DNA of 32,793 nucleotides, from the NCBI GenBank assembly GCA_013042475.1, contig JABDQA010000175.1, positions 1 through 32,793 on the forward strand, read 5' to 3'. The translations under genes and the position numbers were made by a program. Positions 15,936 to 23,598 of the stretch are shown in pieces. Source of the DNA: Desulfofustis sp. (GTDB taxonomy: Bacteria; Desulfobacterota; Desulfobulbia; Desulfobulbales; Desulfocapsaceae). Numbering within the stretch: the stretch's first letter is position 1; each line of letters begins with the position of its first letter. The notes under the pieces were generated by a model, which was given only the letters and a program-made list of their open reading frames with translations, did no database searches and was not told the DNA's origin.

Positions 15936-16724
15936 ATGACTGAGAAAGACGAAATTGCGCTCGACAACAGGAGGCTTGAACTTGCCGGAACAGCAAATTT
16001 TAGGGACTTGGGCGGACTTGTTGGTAGTGGACATCAACCGGTGCACCGCGGTCTGATATACCGTTCCGATCACCTTTCCAGATTGACCGACGAGGATCAT
16101 GGTGTGCTGCTGGATTTAGGCCTGAAGACGATCTGCGACCTGCGAAGCGATCGGGAACGGCAGCGGTCACCAGATAGACTGCCGGCTGCAGATTCAATTC
16201 GTTATCTCTTCCTGCCGGTGGAAGATCGAAAATTCGATCCGGCTACCGCCCTGGAGCGGCTGAAAAAAGGAGATCGGGAGTGGCTTTCCCTTGATTTCGT
16301 GATTGGTATGTACCGCCGCTACCTGGATGATTTTGGTCCGGTCTGGGGAAAAGTGCTGACCCTGGCAGCCTCCGATATCAATCTGCCGCTGGTCTTTCAC
16401 TGCACGGGCGGCAAGGATCGGACTGGAATCTGCGCAGCCCTGCTGTTGCTGCTGCTCGGGGTGGATGAAGATGCAGTGCTGGCTGATCATCGTCTTTCAA
16501 CCGTCTACAATGCCGACCGGGTTCAACCCTTGTTCGACAAGCTGGCCGCCCTGGGAATCGACCGTGAGATGGCAGCCCCTTATCTTCAGGCGCCGGTGGA
16601 GCCATTGGCCGCGATGCTTGAATATCTGAAAAACAGATATGGGACGGTCGAAGACTATCTTCTTACCCGGACGGAAATGCAGCGTCCGACTCTGTCAAGA
16701 CTCAGGACTCTTCTGCTGCAGTGA
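15936..16724 (+). CDS. Tyrosine/serine protein phosphatase, Y_phosphatase3 type
   Basis: A 262-residue phosphatase with the active-site loop HCTGGKDRTG (H155-G164). C156 is the nucleophile and R162 the phosphate-binding residue (C-x5-R). The N-terminal part shows the family's opening GTANFRDLGGL and YRSDHLSRL, then LGLKTICDLRSDRE, all typical of the bacterial tyrosine-phosphatase/phosphoinositide-phosphatase-like group (MptpB/LipA relatives). There is no signal peptide, so it is probably cytoplasmic. A weak AGGA lies about ten bases before the ATG. It stands alone, with the peptide transporter 246 bases downstream. Whether the substrate is a phosphoprotein or a phosphoinositide cannot be decided. 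Confidence 0.9.
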   Translation: MTEKDEIALDNRRLELAGTANFRDLGGLVGSGHQPVHRGLIYRSDHLSRLTDEDHGVLLDLGLKTICDLRSDRERQRSPDRLPAADSIRYLFLPVEDRKFDPATALERLKKGDREWLSLDFVIGMYRRYLDDFGPVWGKVLTLAASDINLPLVFHCTGGKDRTGICAALLLLLLGVDEDAVLADHRLSTVYNADRVQPLFDKLAALGIDREMAAPYLQAPVEPLAAMLEYLKNRYGTVEDYLLTRTEMQRPTLSRLRTLLLQ

Positions 16725-16970
16725 GGGATGTGGTGTTCACCGGTTTCTCGCCCGCACCCATTCCGATTGGGATTTTATAACTTATTTCGGGCTATTGATA
16801 AGAAAAAATGCTGAAATAATAAATCCCTACCGTAAAGTACTATTTTGCTGTCAAAGAACAAGACTCACACGTGTCCCGTGTTTAGCGAATGAACCACCCG
16901 CTTAATGCTCTTGGTTTAATAATCAGATTGGCTTTTTAACTCCTCACTAGCAAAATATTGGTAGAGCGCC

Positions 16971-18215
16971 ATGTTTAAATCATTTTTTCCTCATCCTAAA
17001 ATCTTTTTCCCAACCCTGATACTCTGGTCTATTTTTTCAATATCAGTCTGGTATGGATTCAATCAGGAGATAGGTGGCTTAATCGGGTTGAACCTCGAAA
17101 ACACAGAACCGATCATAGGTTTGGGGCACTTCTTTACCGACTCGTTTATTTTACTCTACCTCTATTATGCAGTGTCAGTGTTGATTTTTGCCCTTGTCTG
17201 GATGAAAGTTTCGCCCCACCCCTGGCATTTCTGGTCTATTCTAGGCTCTGCACTAATTCTCTTTTCCACCTATTTTTCAGTTCAGGTTTCGGTGGCCATC
17301 AACAATTGGCGCAGGCCGTTTTTTGATGCCGTGCAGAATGCTCTTTCTGCTGAGTCAACCGTGACGGTAACGACCTTATACGATCTGATTATCATTTTTT
17401 CCCAAATCGCCTTTCTGGCAATTATCGTCTTTGTCGGTACCCGCTTTTTTGTCAGCCATTTCATTTTCCGCTGGCGGACGGCGATGAATGACTATTACAC
17501 CAGACAATGGCGAATCCTTCGTCATATCGAAGGCGCGGCGCAGCGTATTCAGGAGGACACCATGCGCTTTGCCTCGATCATGGAAGGACTGGGCGTTGCC
17601 ATGGTTGATGCAGTCATGACGCTGTTTGCCTTTCTTCCCGTCTTGCTGGCACTGTCACAATATGTCGAAGAGTTGCCTATTGTGGGAGCGATTCCGTATC
17701 CGTTGTTTACCGCTGCTATCGTCTGGTCGCTTCTGGGAACCGGATTATTGGCCGGGGTGGGTATCAAACTGCCAGGGTTGGAGTTTAAAAATCAACGGGT
17801 CGAAGCCGCCTTTCGAAAAGAGTTGGTCTATGGTGAAGATGATGAAGAGAGGGCACAGCCGGCAACGTTGATCGAACTTTTTGGCGATGTGAGAAGGAAT
17901 TATTTCAGGCTCTACTTCCACTACATGTATTTCAATGTAGCCCGAAGCTTGTATCTGCAGGCCGATAATATCTTCGTCTACATCATTCTCGTGCCGACCA
18001 TAGCCGCAGGCAGCATTACCTTCGGAATTCTGCAACAAATTCTGACTGCCTTCAACCAGGTCAGCAATTCGTTTCAATACCTGGTTAACTCGTGGACGAC
18101 CATCGTAGAACTTTTGTCCGTGTACAAGCGACTTGCTTCCTTCGAGAGATCATTGAAGGGCAAGCCGCTGCCGGAAATCGACGCCAAATACCAATTTGGC
18201 GTCAGTGATAAATAG
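16971..18215 (+). CDS. sbmA: SbmA/BacA-family peptide transporter
   Basis: A 414-residue inner-membrane protein of the SbmA/BacA family, close to the E. coli SbmA length (406). The N-terminus MFKSFFPHPKIFF and the diagnostic NNWRRPFFDAVQNAL in the second part of the membrane domain match the family. Later come FRWRTAMNDYYTRQW, EGAAQRIQEDTMRF and PLFTAAIVWSLLGTG. About six to seven helices can be counted and there is no ATPase domain, as expected for the proton-driven SLiPT group. In known bacteria these transporters import antimicrobial peptides, bleomycin-like drugs and cobalamin, and in symbionts they are needed for persistence. It has no obvious ribosome site and no co-directional partner. 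The 3' end faces the histidine kinase gene. Confidence 0.92.
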   Translation: MFKSFFPHPKIFFPTLILWSIFSISVWYGFNQEIGGLIGLNLENTEPIIGLGHFFTDSFILLYLYYAVSVLIFALVWMKVSPHPWHFWSILGSALILFSTYFSVQVSVAINNWRRPFFDAVQNALSAESTVTVTTLYDLIIIFSQIAFLAIIVFVGTRFFVSHFIFRWRTAMNDYYTRQWRILRHIEGAAQRIQEDTMRFASIMEGLGVAMVDAVMTLFAFLPVLLALSQYVEELPIVGAIPYPLFTAAIVWSLLGTGLLAGVGIKLPGLEFKNQRVEAAFRKELVYGEDDEERAQPATLIELFGDVRRNYFRLYFHYMYFNVARSLYLQADNIFVYIILVPTIAAGSITFGILQQILTAFNQVSNSFQYLVNSWTTIVELLSVYKRLASFERSLKGKPLPEIDAKYQFGVSDK

Positions 18216-18381
18216 TCGGACTTCCATGGAAAGCGGCAGAGTTTAATTTCATTTATACTATTAGTTGCTAGTTTTCTTATCGTTGGGGCACAATACCAAA
18301 GGTATCCCTTCCGGTTGATCATCACACTGAGGTTGTCATCGATGAAGCAGAGACACCTTTGATATTGTGTGACCCTTGAGT

Positions 18382-18398
18382 GCCATGGCCGGCATGGC
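18382..18398. repeat. Inverted repeat between convergent sbmA and kinase genes
   Basis: GCCATG-gccgg-CATGGC lies between the convergent stop codons of the transporter and kinase genes. It could be a bidirectional terminator stem, but no T-run follows on either side. Confidence 0.35.
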
Positions 18399-18415
18399 TT
18401 ACGCCAGTGCGACGA

Positions 18416-19999
18416 TTATAAGTGCTTCGAAATGGATACGTTGAAGGTAATTCCCTGATCTTTGCTGACTTCGGGCCAGACCTTGCCTCCGTGTTGATCG
18501 GCGATTTCTTTTACGATGGTGAGTCCCAACCCGGTGCCGGCTATACCTGCTGCCGTCTTCTGTCGTATAAACAGGCCAAAAACATCTTGCGATTCTTCCT
18601 CCGTTAATCCAACTCCGTCATCATTCACAAAGACGACATGGTGCTCTTCTGTCTCTTTGTAGCCAATGACTATCCTGGTCAGGGTTTCTCCGCCGTATTT
18701 CAGCGCGTTATCGACCAGATTCCTCAAGACCCTCAATATCGCGATATGATCAGCCCTAATTTGGGGGAGTGGCCGGCTCTCGTTCAATTCGATCTGCCGG
18801 ATATTAAGAGGCACGGCAAATTCTTCTCTGATCATGACCAGCAGGTCTGAAAGATTGATGGTATCTACGCTCAAAGTTGTCTCCTTGGTGCTCATGTAGA
18901 GATTGATCATCTCCACCAGGGAGGTGATCTGCTCCGATGATCTCAGAATCTGCTGGCAGTACTGTCTTCCTCTCTCGTCAAGCAGTTCGTCACAATTCTT
19001 GGTGAGCAGCCTGGTCAGGCCATATATGGCAATTGACGGATTTTTGAGGTCGTGGGACACTGAATAGGCAAAATGCTTAATTTCCTCAGAACTCAATTCC
19101 AGTGCTTTCTCTGCCTCCAGACGATTGGCGATTTCCCGTTTCAGCGCCTCGTTTGAAGCCATCAACTTCTCAGTTCGTTCCTTGACCATTGCCTCGAGAT
19201 TTTCCCGGTATTTCTGCAACTCCTCCTCTTTTCTTTTCTTGTCGGTAATATCCTCAACCATCTCGATGGCGCCTGTGACGTTGCCTTCCCAGTCTTTGAT
19301 TGGCGAGGATATGATGCGGTAATTTCTGATTTCATCGCCCAGAGGTGTTGCCGTCACTGATTCGTGCACCCCCCCATCCTGCAAAGTCTTCTGAGTGGGG
19401 CAATAGGAACAGATGTCATCGTTTGGAGGATCGTTGAATTCTCGGTAGCACAGCGGCCTTTTCTCAACTTCGATATGTGGAAACCATTGATTCATCTGTT
19501 TGTTGAGGGCTAATATTTCCATTTGAGGACTGATCAGCGATACGCCAATCCCGAGATTATCAACCACACTCTTATATTTCTCTTCACTCTCCACCAACTC
19601 CCTGCTGATAAGCATACTCTTGGTGATATCACGTAGCATCTCTATGACGCCAATCACCACTCCGCGTGCGTCTTTCACTGGGATGATGGTATTCTCGGTA
19701 ATGAAACCAGGGATGATTTCCTTTATAAATGTGGAAATCTCGCCGGTTCTTATCGATTCAGGCGCCATGCAGTCTTCGCAAGGCTTGAGGGCCCGCTGAG
19801 GGCGGCCATGTAACTCAGCCCGAAGTTCGTAGCAATATTTGTTTTTGACCTGTTCTACGGAGACACCGATTTTTTCCTGATAGTAGTGATTCATATTGAG
19901 GATTTTGAGATTTCTATCCAGATAAACTATCCCCATGGGGATATGCTTGAATATAAACTCAAATTCATCTCGATTTTTACCGATTTCAGGGAAACCCAT
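18416..19999 (-). CDS. Cytoplasmic sensor histidine kinase with two cysteine-bearing PAS domains
   Basis: A 527-residue kinase without membrane segments. The first PAS domain covers about residues 12-130 and carries C56 and a CEDC pair (C74, C77). The second covers 138-255 with C184 and DICSYCPTQ (C197, C200). A coiled coil (255-300) leads to the HisKA dimerisation domain with phospho-accepting H316 in FAYSVSHDLKNPSIA. The ATPase domain shows LVDNALKYGG (N box), DDGVGLTEEE (G1) and GTGLGLTIVKEIADQHGG (G2). The cysteine pattern recurs in PAS domains of anaerobic Desulfobacterota and may bind a metal or sense redox state, which is inference. AGGAGGG precedes the ATG. No response regulator is adjacent, so the kinase is an orphan. 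Confidence 0.92.
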   Translation of the reverse strand: MGFPEIGKNRDEFEFIFKHIPMGIVYLDRNLKILNMNHYYQEKIGVSVEQVKNKYCYELRAELHGRPQRALKPCEDCMAPESIRTGEISTFIKEIIPGFITENTIIPVKDARGVVIGVIEMLRDITKSMLISRELVESEEKYKSVVDNLGIGVSLISPQMEILALNKQMNQWFPHIEVEKRPLCYREFNDPPNDDICSYCPTQKTLQDGGVHESVTATPLGDEIRNYRIISSPIKDWEGNVTGAIEMVEDITDKKRKEEELQKYRENLEAMVKERTEKLMASNEALKREIANRLEAEKALELSSEEIKHFAYSVSHDLKNPSIAIYGLTRLLTKNCDELLDERGRQYCQQILRSSEQITSLVEMINLYMSTKETTLSVDTINLSDLLVMIREEFAVPLNIRQIELNESRPLPQIRADHIAILRVLRNLVDNALKYGGETLTRIVIGYKETEEHHVVFVNDDGVGLTEEESQDVFGLFIRQKTAAGIAGTGLGLTIVKEIADQHGGKVWPEVSKDQGITFNVSISKHL

Positions 20000-20436
20000 C
20001 TTGTGGTCCCTCCTGTCTCACACCCGGCCCGCTGCTCCTATTGCACCATTAATACCTTCTCCGGCAGGTTAGTTTGCGGTTAAGAGTGCGGCTTATGTCT
20101 CACAAAAACCTTCTTCTTTATTATACAAACAATTGATCACGGATTTAAATTCCTTCGCCGTGGCAGCAGATAAGGTTGCAGTTTGCGTAGTTAGACGCGA
20201 AATCAGAACAAAGGTCGTAGGCGTGAGACTGGCTGGAATCAACTCAACCAGAACAGAAACTGAAGGAGATCAGGAATAATAAAATAGTAAAAATGACATT
20301 GCTGTGTGAGGGGGCAACCAAATACCCTGGGGAGCAAAAGATACCTTGACCAATCTGCCAGTAATTAGTGGACCTTCTCCATCTGGGCATCTGCATTCCC
20401 CGACCTCTCACACAAGCTTCGAAAGATCAGCAGCTT
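20000..20436. other. Region upstream of the kinase gene, no gene recognised
   Basis: About 440 bases that should hold the kinase promoter on the minus strand. A minus-strand frame of nearly 60 codons is open here but has no start codon or recognisable family pattern, so it is not called. Confidence 0.4.
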
Positions 20437-20613
20437 TCAGTCTTTTTTGTCACGATACGTGTCGCTTGTCGTGATAACCTGGTCTTCGATGCGCATGAAC
20501 GCATCGAAGACGGTTGGATCAAAAGCGACTTCTCTATCTTTTTGCATGATATCTACTGCCGTACCAAGTGAGAAGGCTGGTTTACAATATATCAAAGAAT
20601 CCTTGCCATTCCT
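20437..20613 (-). pseudogene. Fragment of an HD-GYP-type c-di-GMP phosphodiesterase C-terminus
   Basis: A 58-codon open stretch with no start codon, bounded upstream by TAA at 20614-20616 and ending with TGA at 20437-20439. It reads KPAFSLGTAVDIM, then REVAFDPTVFDAFMRIEDQV. HD-GYP phosphodiesterases end with the pattern P-Y...AL-x-I-I...G-x-x-FDP-x-V-x-AF, and the match in order and spacing is good. The upstream catalytic HD and GYP motifs are gone, so this is a decayed remnant. It lies directly after the rhodanese gene on the same strand. A 30-base perfect hairpin (20482-20511) falls inside it. Identification rests on pattern recall. Confidence 0.5.
20482..20511. repeat. Perfect 12-bp inverted repeat with 6-base loop
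   Basis: Arms GTCTTCGATGCG and CGCATCGAAGAC around CATGAA. It lies within the HD-GYP fragment and about 125 bases downstream of the rhodanese stop. It may simply encode FDAFMRIED, or act as a hairpin that stabilises or ends the rhodanese transcript. No T-run follows. Confidence 0.5.
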
Positions 20614-20635
20614 TTAAAGATCAATGATTCGGCTT

Positions 20636-21028
20636 TTATTTTTCCTCCACCGGGAACTGGCTGCGCTGCCATTCGCGCCACCCGCCTTTAAGGGCATATG
20701 CCTTTGCAAAACCGTCTCCTCGCAGTTTTCGTGCCATACTGGCACTCGTCGCTTCGTTCGGTCAGGCGCAGTATGTCACCAGAGTTTTATCCTTGGGCAG
20801 AGATGCAGACCAGTCTTTGTATTCTCCAACCGGCGCCCGCATCGCATTTTTTATTTTGAACTCACTTGAACTCCAATCTTTACCGGTACGCACATCAAGA
20901 ACGACCAGATCAGGCTCCGAGAGCATGGAGCTGAGTGCATCCTTGTCCATGATCAAGTCCTCTGACCAGGCCGCAGATGCCATTCCTAGAGTGAACAACA
21001 GGGTCACCAACAACACAAGATGTCTCAT
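20636..21028 (-). CDS. Secreted selenocysteine-containing rhodanese (UGA recoded)
   Basis: Read straight through, the frame gives 130 residues with one in-frame TGA at codon 89 (20762-20764). A signal peptide covers about 1-20 (LVLLVTLLFTLGMASAA). The rhodanese fold follows: DLVVLDVRTGKDWSSSEFKI, KNAMRAPVGEY and KTLVTYCA, then the TGA, then PNEATSASMARKLRGDGFAK, AYALKGGWREW and the stop at 20636. Cys-containing relatives carry YC-x-C-P-x-EATSA here, so the TGA replaces the catalytic cysteine and forms a C87-A88-U89 pair. The residues after the TGA are conserved family sequence, which would be unexpected if the TGA were a true stop. AAGGAG lies eight bases before the ATG. It is the second gene after the APC-like permease, 15 bases away. 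Likely role: periplasmic sulfur or selenium transfer, or thiol redox chemistry. Confidence 0.88.
20731..20745 (-). promoter_or_regulatory. Bacterial SECIS hairpin for the rhodanese UGA
   Basis: On the minus strand, GTGCC-AGTAT-GGCAC forms a perfect five-pair stem with a five-base loop. The stem starts 16 bases and the loop 21 bases after the TGA. The published bacterial SECIS rules ask for a loop 16-37 bases after the UGA with a G among its first two bases. Both are met (G is the second loop base). It lies inside the coding sequence, as in other bacteria, and would recruit SelB. Confidence 0.8.
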
Positions 21029-21043
21029 GAGGCTTTCTCCTTA

Positions 21044-22297
21044 CTAGTTTATCTTTTTTAATTTTGGAAAAAGTTTAACCATAGCAGGCCAAACCATCAC
21101 CAGCAGTAAGCCACCCGCATATACCAGGAGGCTAAAAACAATCAGATCCCTGCGGTACTCGGCAGTGAACCATATTATAATGCTTGTGATCCCCATTGTA
21201 CAACCGGCAGCTAGGCCAAGAATCGAAAAATGTTTGCTAACCGTAGGCTGGCAGGCCATTGCCAAGCAGCGAACAGCGAGCAACAGCAGCCATAGCAGCA
21301 GGGCGCCACGATAGTAGACGGTGAGTTTAGGGTCACCGGCAAGCCCAGTCATCATCAATATTCCGATGGTCACCGCCATCAGGATGCCGGCCAGGCGTTG
21401 CAGCGTGTCTCCCCCGAATGACGGTAAAAGCTCATGAACAGCAAGATTACGCACAGTTTGCCCCATGTAAATAAACAGTCCGTTGACCGTCGCGGTCGCC
21501 CCGCAAATCACCACAATTCCCATGAGCAGCCTGCCGTTTTGTCCCATCACAGCTCTGGCAGCCGTGAGATGGGGTAGAGTCGATTCGGTGAGTGAGGTTG
21601 TCGGAACGTACGTTCTCGATACCGCACCCCATAACACGAATAGCATAAATATCGTGCTGATTGCCACGATTGCAGGAATAAGTTTATTTTTCTGCTCAGA
21701 ATTAATGATCAGGTCAAATCCCAGGAAGAGCAGCAACGCGCCTGCGGCGGCGGCCAGACTGACATGTTCACCACCCTGGGGCGTGATATCCGTTGCAGGA
21801 GCAGATAACAGCCCGCTGATCAGCAGGATCGAAAAACTCAACAATGTAAAAACCACTAGCAGCATTTGCAGAGTAGTGGCCCATGATACTCGCAGTAAAT
21901 TGCAGATGAGAATCAGACCCAGCAGCAGAAAGGCAAACCCGAAGTTGGGAAACCAGTAAAGGAATATCTCATTGAAGGCATAGCCTGCAATCACAAGGAC
22001 GCTGGTGGCCGCAAGCAGGGTCATCGCCAGGCGGGCTGAGAGCACAAGAGAAGCCCCTGGAAATCTGCCAATGCCCCTGGTCAGCAGAGATAATTCGTTC
22101 TCCTCCCCTGCCACACTCCCGGGGTAAAAGATGGAACACGCGCATATAAAGCAGACCACTGCAGCAGCAGCGACGGACATATAGAAAATAATCCCGTTGT
22201 ATCCGGCACTATTACCGAGCAGGATCAGCGTTTCAGGCGAAAGCATTACACCTATCGGAATACTTGCGGAGATGAGAAAAACCCTCATAATCACCAT
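21044..22297 (-). CDS. APC-superfamily-like permease, operon partner of the selenoprotein
   Basis: A 417-residue integral membrane protein with about twelve hydrophobic segments. The opening (FLISASIPIGVMLSPETLIL) and the central region LLLFLGFDLIINSEQK, RAVMGQNGRLLMGIVVICG and ATATVNGLFIYMGQTVRNLA resemble amino-acid/polyamine/organocation permeases, but sequence signatures are weak and the substrate is unknown. ATG 22297 has no good ribosome site, and ATG 22288 is an alternative. It is the first gene of a two-gene operon with the selenocysteine rhodanese, whose ribosome site lies in the 15-base gap. The pairing suggests uptake of a sulfur or selenium compound handled by the rhodanese, but this is inference from position only. 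Confidence 0.75.
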   Translation of the reverse strand: MVIMRVFLISASIPIGVMLSPETLILLGNSAGYNGIIFYMSVAAAAVVCFICACSIFYPGSVAGEENELSLLTRGIGRFPGASLVLSARLAMTLLAATSVLVIAGYAFNEIFLYWFPNFGFAFLLLGLILICNLLRVSWATTLQMLLVVFTLLSFSILLISGLLSAPATDITPQGGEHVSLAAAAGALLLFLGFDLIINSEQKNKLIPAIVAISTIFMLFVLWGAVSRTYVPTTSLTESTLPHLTAARAVMGQNGRLLMGIVVICGATATVNGLFIYMGQTVRNLAVHELLPSFGGDTLQRLAGILMAVTIGILMMTGLAGDPKLTVYYRGALLLWLLLLAVRCLAMACQPTVSKHFSILGLAAGCTMGITSIIIWFTAEYRRDLIVFSLLVYAGGLLLVMVWPAMVKLFPKLKKIN

Positions 22298-22629
22298 TCG
22301 GATTAGTCGTTTAGCGAGTTACCAATATTGATGTGTATTGTCATTTAGGAAGTAAAGAAGGTCCATTACTAAAAATCTCCAATGATCCATTTGTGATGGC
22401 CAACAAAGATGCGGAGGCTGTTGATTGAACTAGAACCTGGTCTGAAAATTGTTAAGCACTATAGCGCAAAGGATAGTATTTTCTCTGACCTGCACTTCAG
22501 AATGAAGAGTCACCATGTGGAAGTCTCGCAGGAAAAGCCTGGCCTGACGGATTCAGCATAGACCATAGTTTCACAATTCTGACTGGCATCCATATAGATT
22601 TATATTAACAACGATTATACAATGCCATT
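22298..22629. other. Divergent intergenic region with an unsupported 50-codon ORF
   Basis: About 330 bases between the divergent permease and DMT genes, expected to hold both promoters. A plus-strand frame at 22409-22561 would encode a hydrophilic 50-residue peptide beginning MRRLLIELEPGLKIVKHYSA. It has no ribosome site and no recognised family, so it is not called as a gene. Confidence 0.35.
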
Positions 22630-23511
22630 ATGATGAACATACAGGCAAGCGTAGGGTACATGTTCTTATCTGCTCTCTGTTTTGCCTCGATGAGTGGGTG
22701 CGTCAAAGCCGCCCACCTCAGAGGCATACCGGTGCTCGAAATCCTTGCGGCACGCGCCCTCGTCTCTTTAACTCTCAGTTACCTGGATATCAGAAGGAAA
22801 GGCATCAGTCCCTGGGGCCACAACAAGCCCCTGCTCTTCGCTCGAGGAGTTGTTGGAACCATTGCCTTGGTGTGCGTTTTTTATGCCGTGACAATACTCC
22901 CCCTGGCGGAAGCGACACTCATTCAATACCTCTACCCGTTATTCACCTCGCTAATGGCCTATTTTTTGATCAAGGAAAAAATCCACATCTCCACGATGGT
23001 GTGTATTGGCCTGAGCCTCATGGGGTTGCTCATCATGATTCAGCCTAATTTCCTGTTTGGCGCCATATTGCAGGAATCAGAGCCCCTTTCAAAACTAGGT
23101 GTCAGCTTCGCCCTTCTTGGCGCCTTGGGTTCTGGTCTGGCCTATGTGTTTATTCGACAGCTAAGCACCACAGAAAATCCCTCCGTGATCATCTTTTATT
23201 TTCCTTTTGTGGCTTTACCTGTTGCCTGTCTGCTTCTGCGGGATAATTTTATCCTCCCTCAGGACCTGGAAACCTGGATTCTTCTTCTGCTTGTAGGTGT
23301 ATTTACTCAAATCGCCCAATTTTGTCTGACCATGGCAATCAAGCTCGAGAAAGCTGCGAAGGCGACAGCCTTTTCCTATGTCCAGGTGATTTTCTCGACT
23401 CTGATCGGCTGGATCTTTTTCAGCGAAATACCCTCTTCCAAAACCTTTTTAGGTGCACTGTTCATCATTGGCGGGGCATTGGTAAATCTTCGGTCTGCAC
23501 AGCAGAAATGA
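22630..23511 (+). CDS. DMT-superfamily (EamA) metabolite exporter
   Basis: A 293-residue inner-membrane protein of ten helices in two EamA halves. The first half is recognised by LILE-type features (GIPVLEILAARALVSL), ARGVVGTIALVCVFYAVTIL and LAEATLIQYLYPLFTSLMAY, and the repeat half by GSGLAYVFIRQLSTTENPSV and KATAFSYVQVIFSTLIGWIF. Members export amino acids, nucleosides or other small metabolites, or bring in the same. Two ATG codons (22630 and 22633) stand together, and neither has a clear ribosome site. The TVP38 gene starts 87 bases downstream on the same strand, so they may be co-transcribed. Confidence 0.9.
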   Translation: MMNIQASVGYMFLSALCFASMSGCVKAAHLRGIPVLEILAARALVSLTLSYLDIRRKGISPWGHNKPLLFARGVVGTIALVCVFYAVTILPLAEATLIQYLYPLFTSLMAYFLIKEKIHISTMVCIGLSLMGLLIMIQPNFLFGAILQESEPLSKLGVSFALLGALGSGLAYVFIRQLSTTENPSVIIFYFPFVALPVACLLLRDNFILPQDLETWILLLLVGVFTQIAQFCLTMAIKLEKAAKATAFSYVQVIFSTLIGWIFFSEIPSSKTFLGALFIIGGALVNLRSAQQK

Positions 23512-23598
23512 GAGGTAGGCGCGCCGGTTGCCGGTGTTTAACGCGGAACCCGCTCATCCTATTCCTCGCCGATATAATGATTATTATCTCCATCACTG

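Noticed and set aside
18263-18379. Short open stretch ending EVVIDEAETPLILCDP between sbmA and the kinase gene
   Set aside because: No start codon and no family match. It may be a decayed gene fragment, but this cannot be supported.
20142-20200. Possible sigma-54 promoter (TGGCAG...TTGCA) upstream of the kinase
   Set aside because: The spacing between GG and GC is 14 bases instead of 10, and it points away from the kinase gene.
20762-20764. TGA as a simple nonsense mutation in a dying rhodanese gene
   Set aside because: The downstream 41 codons are intact family sequence, the TGA replaces the catalytic cysteine itself, and a correctly placed SECIS hairpin follows.
22409-22561. Plus-strand 50-codon ORF in the permease/DMT gap
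   Set aside because: No ribosome site, no recognised similarity, and it sits where promoters are expected.
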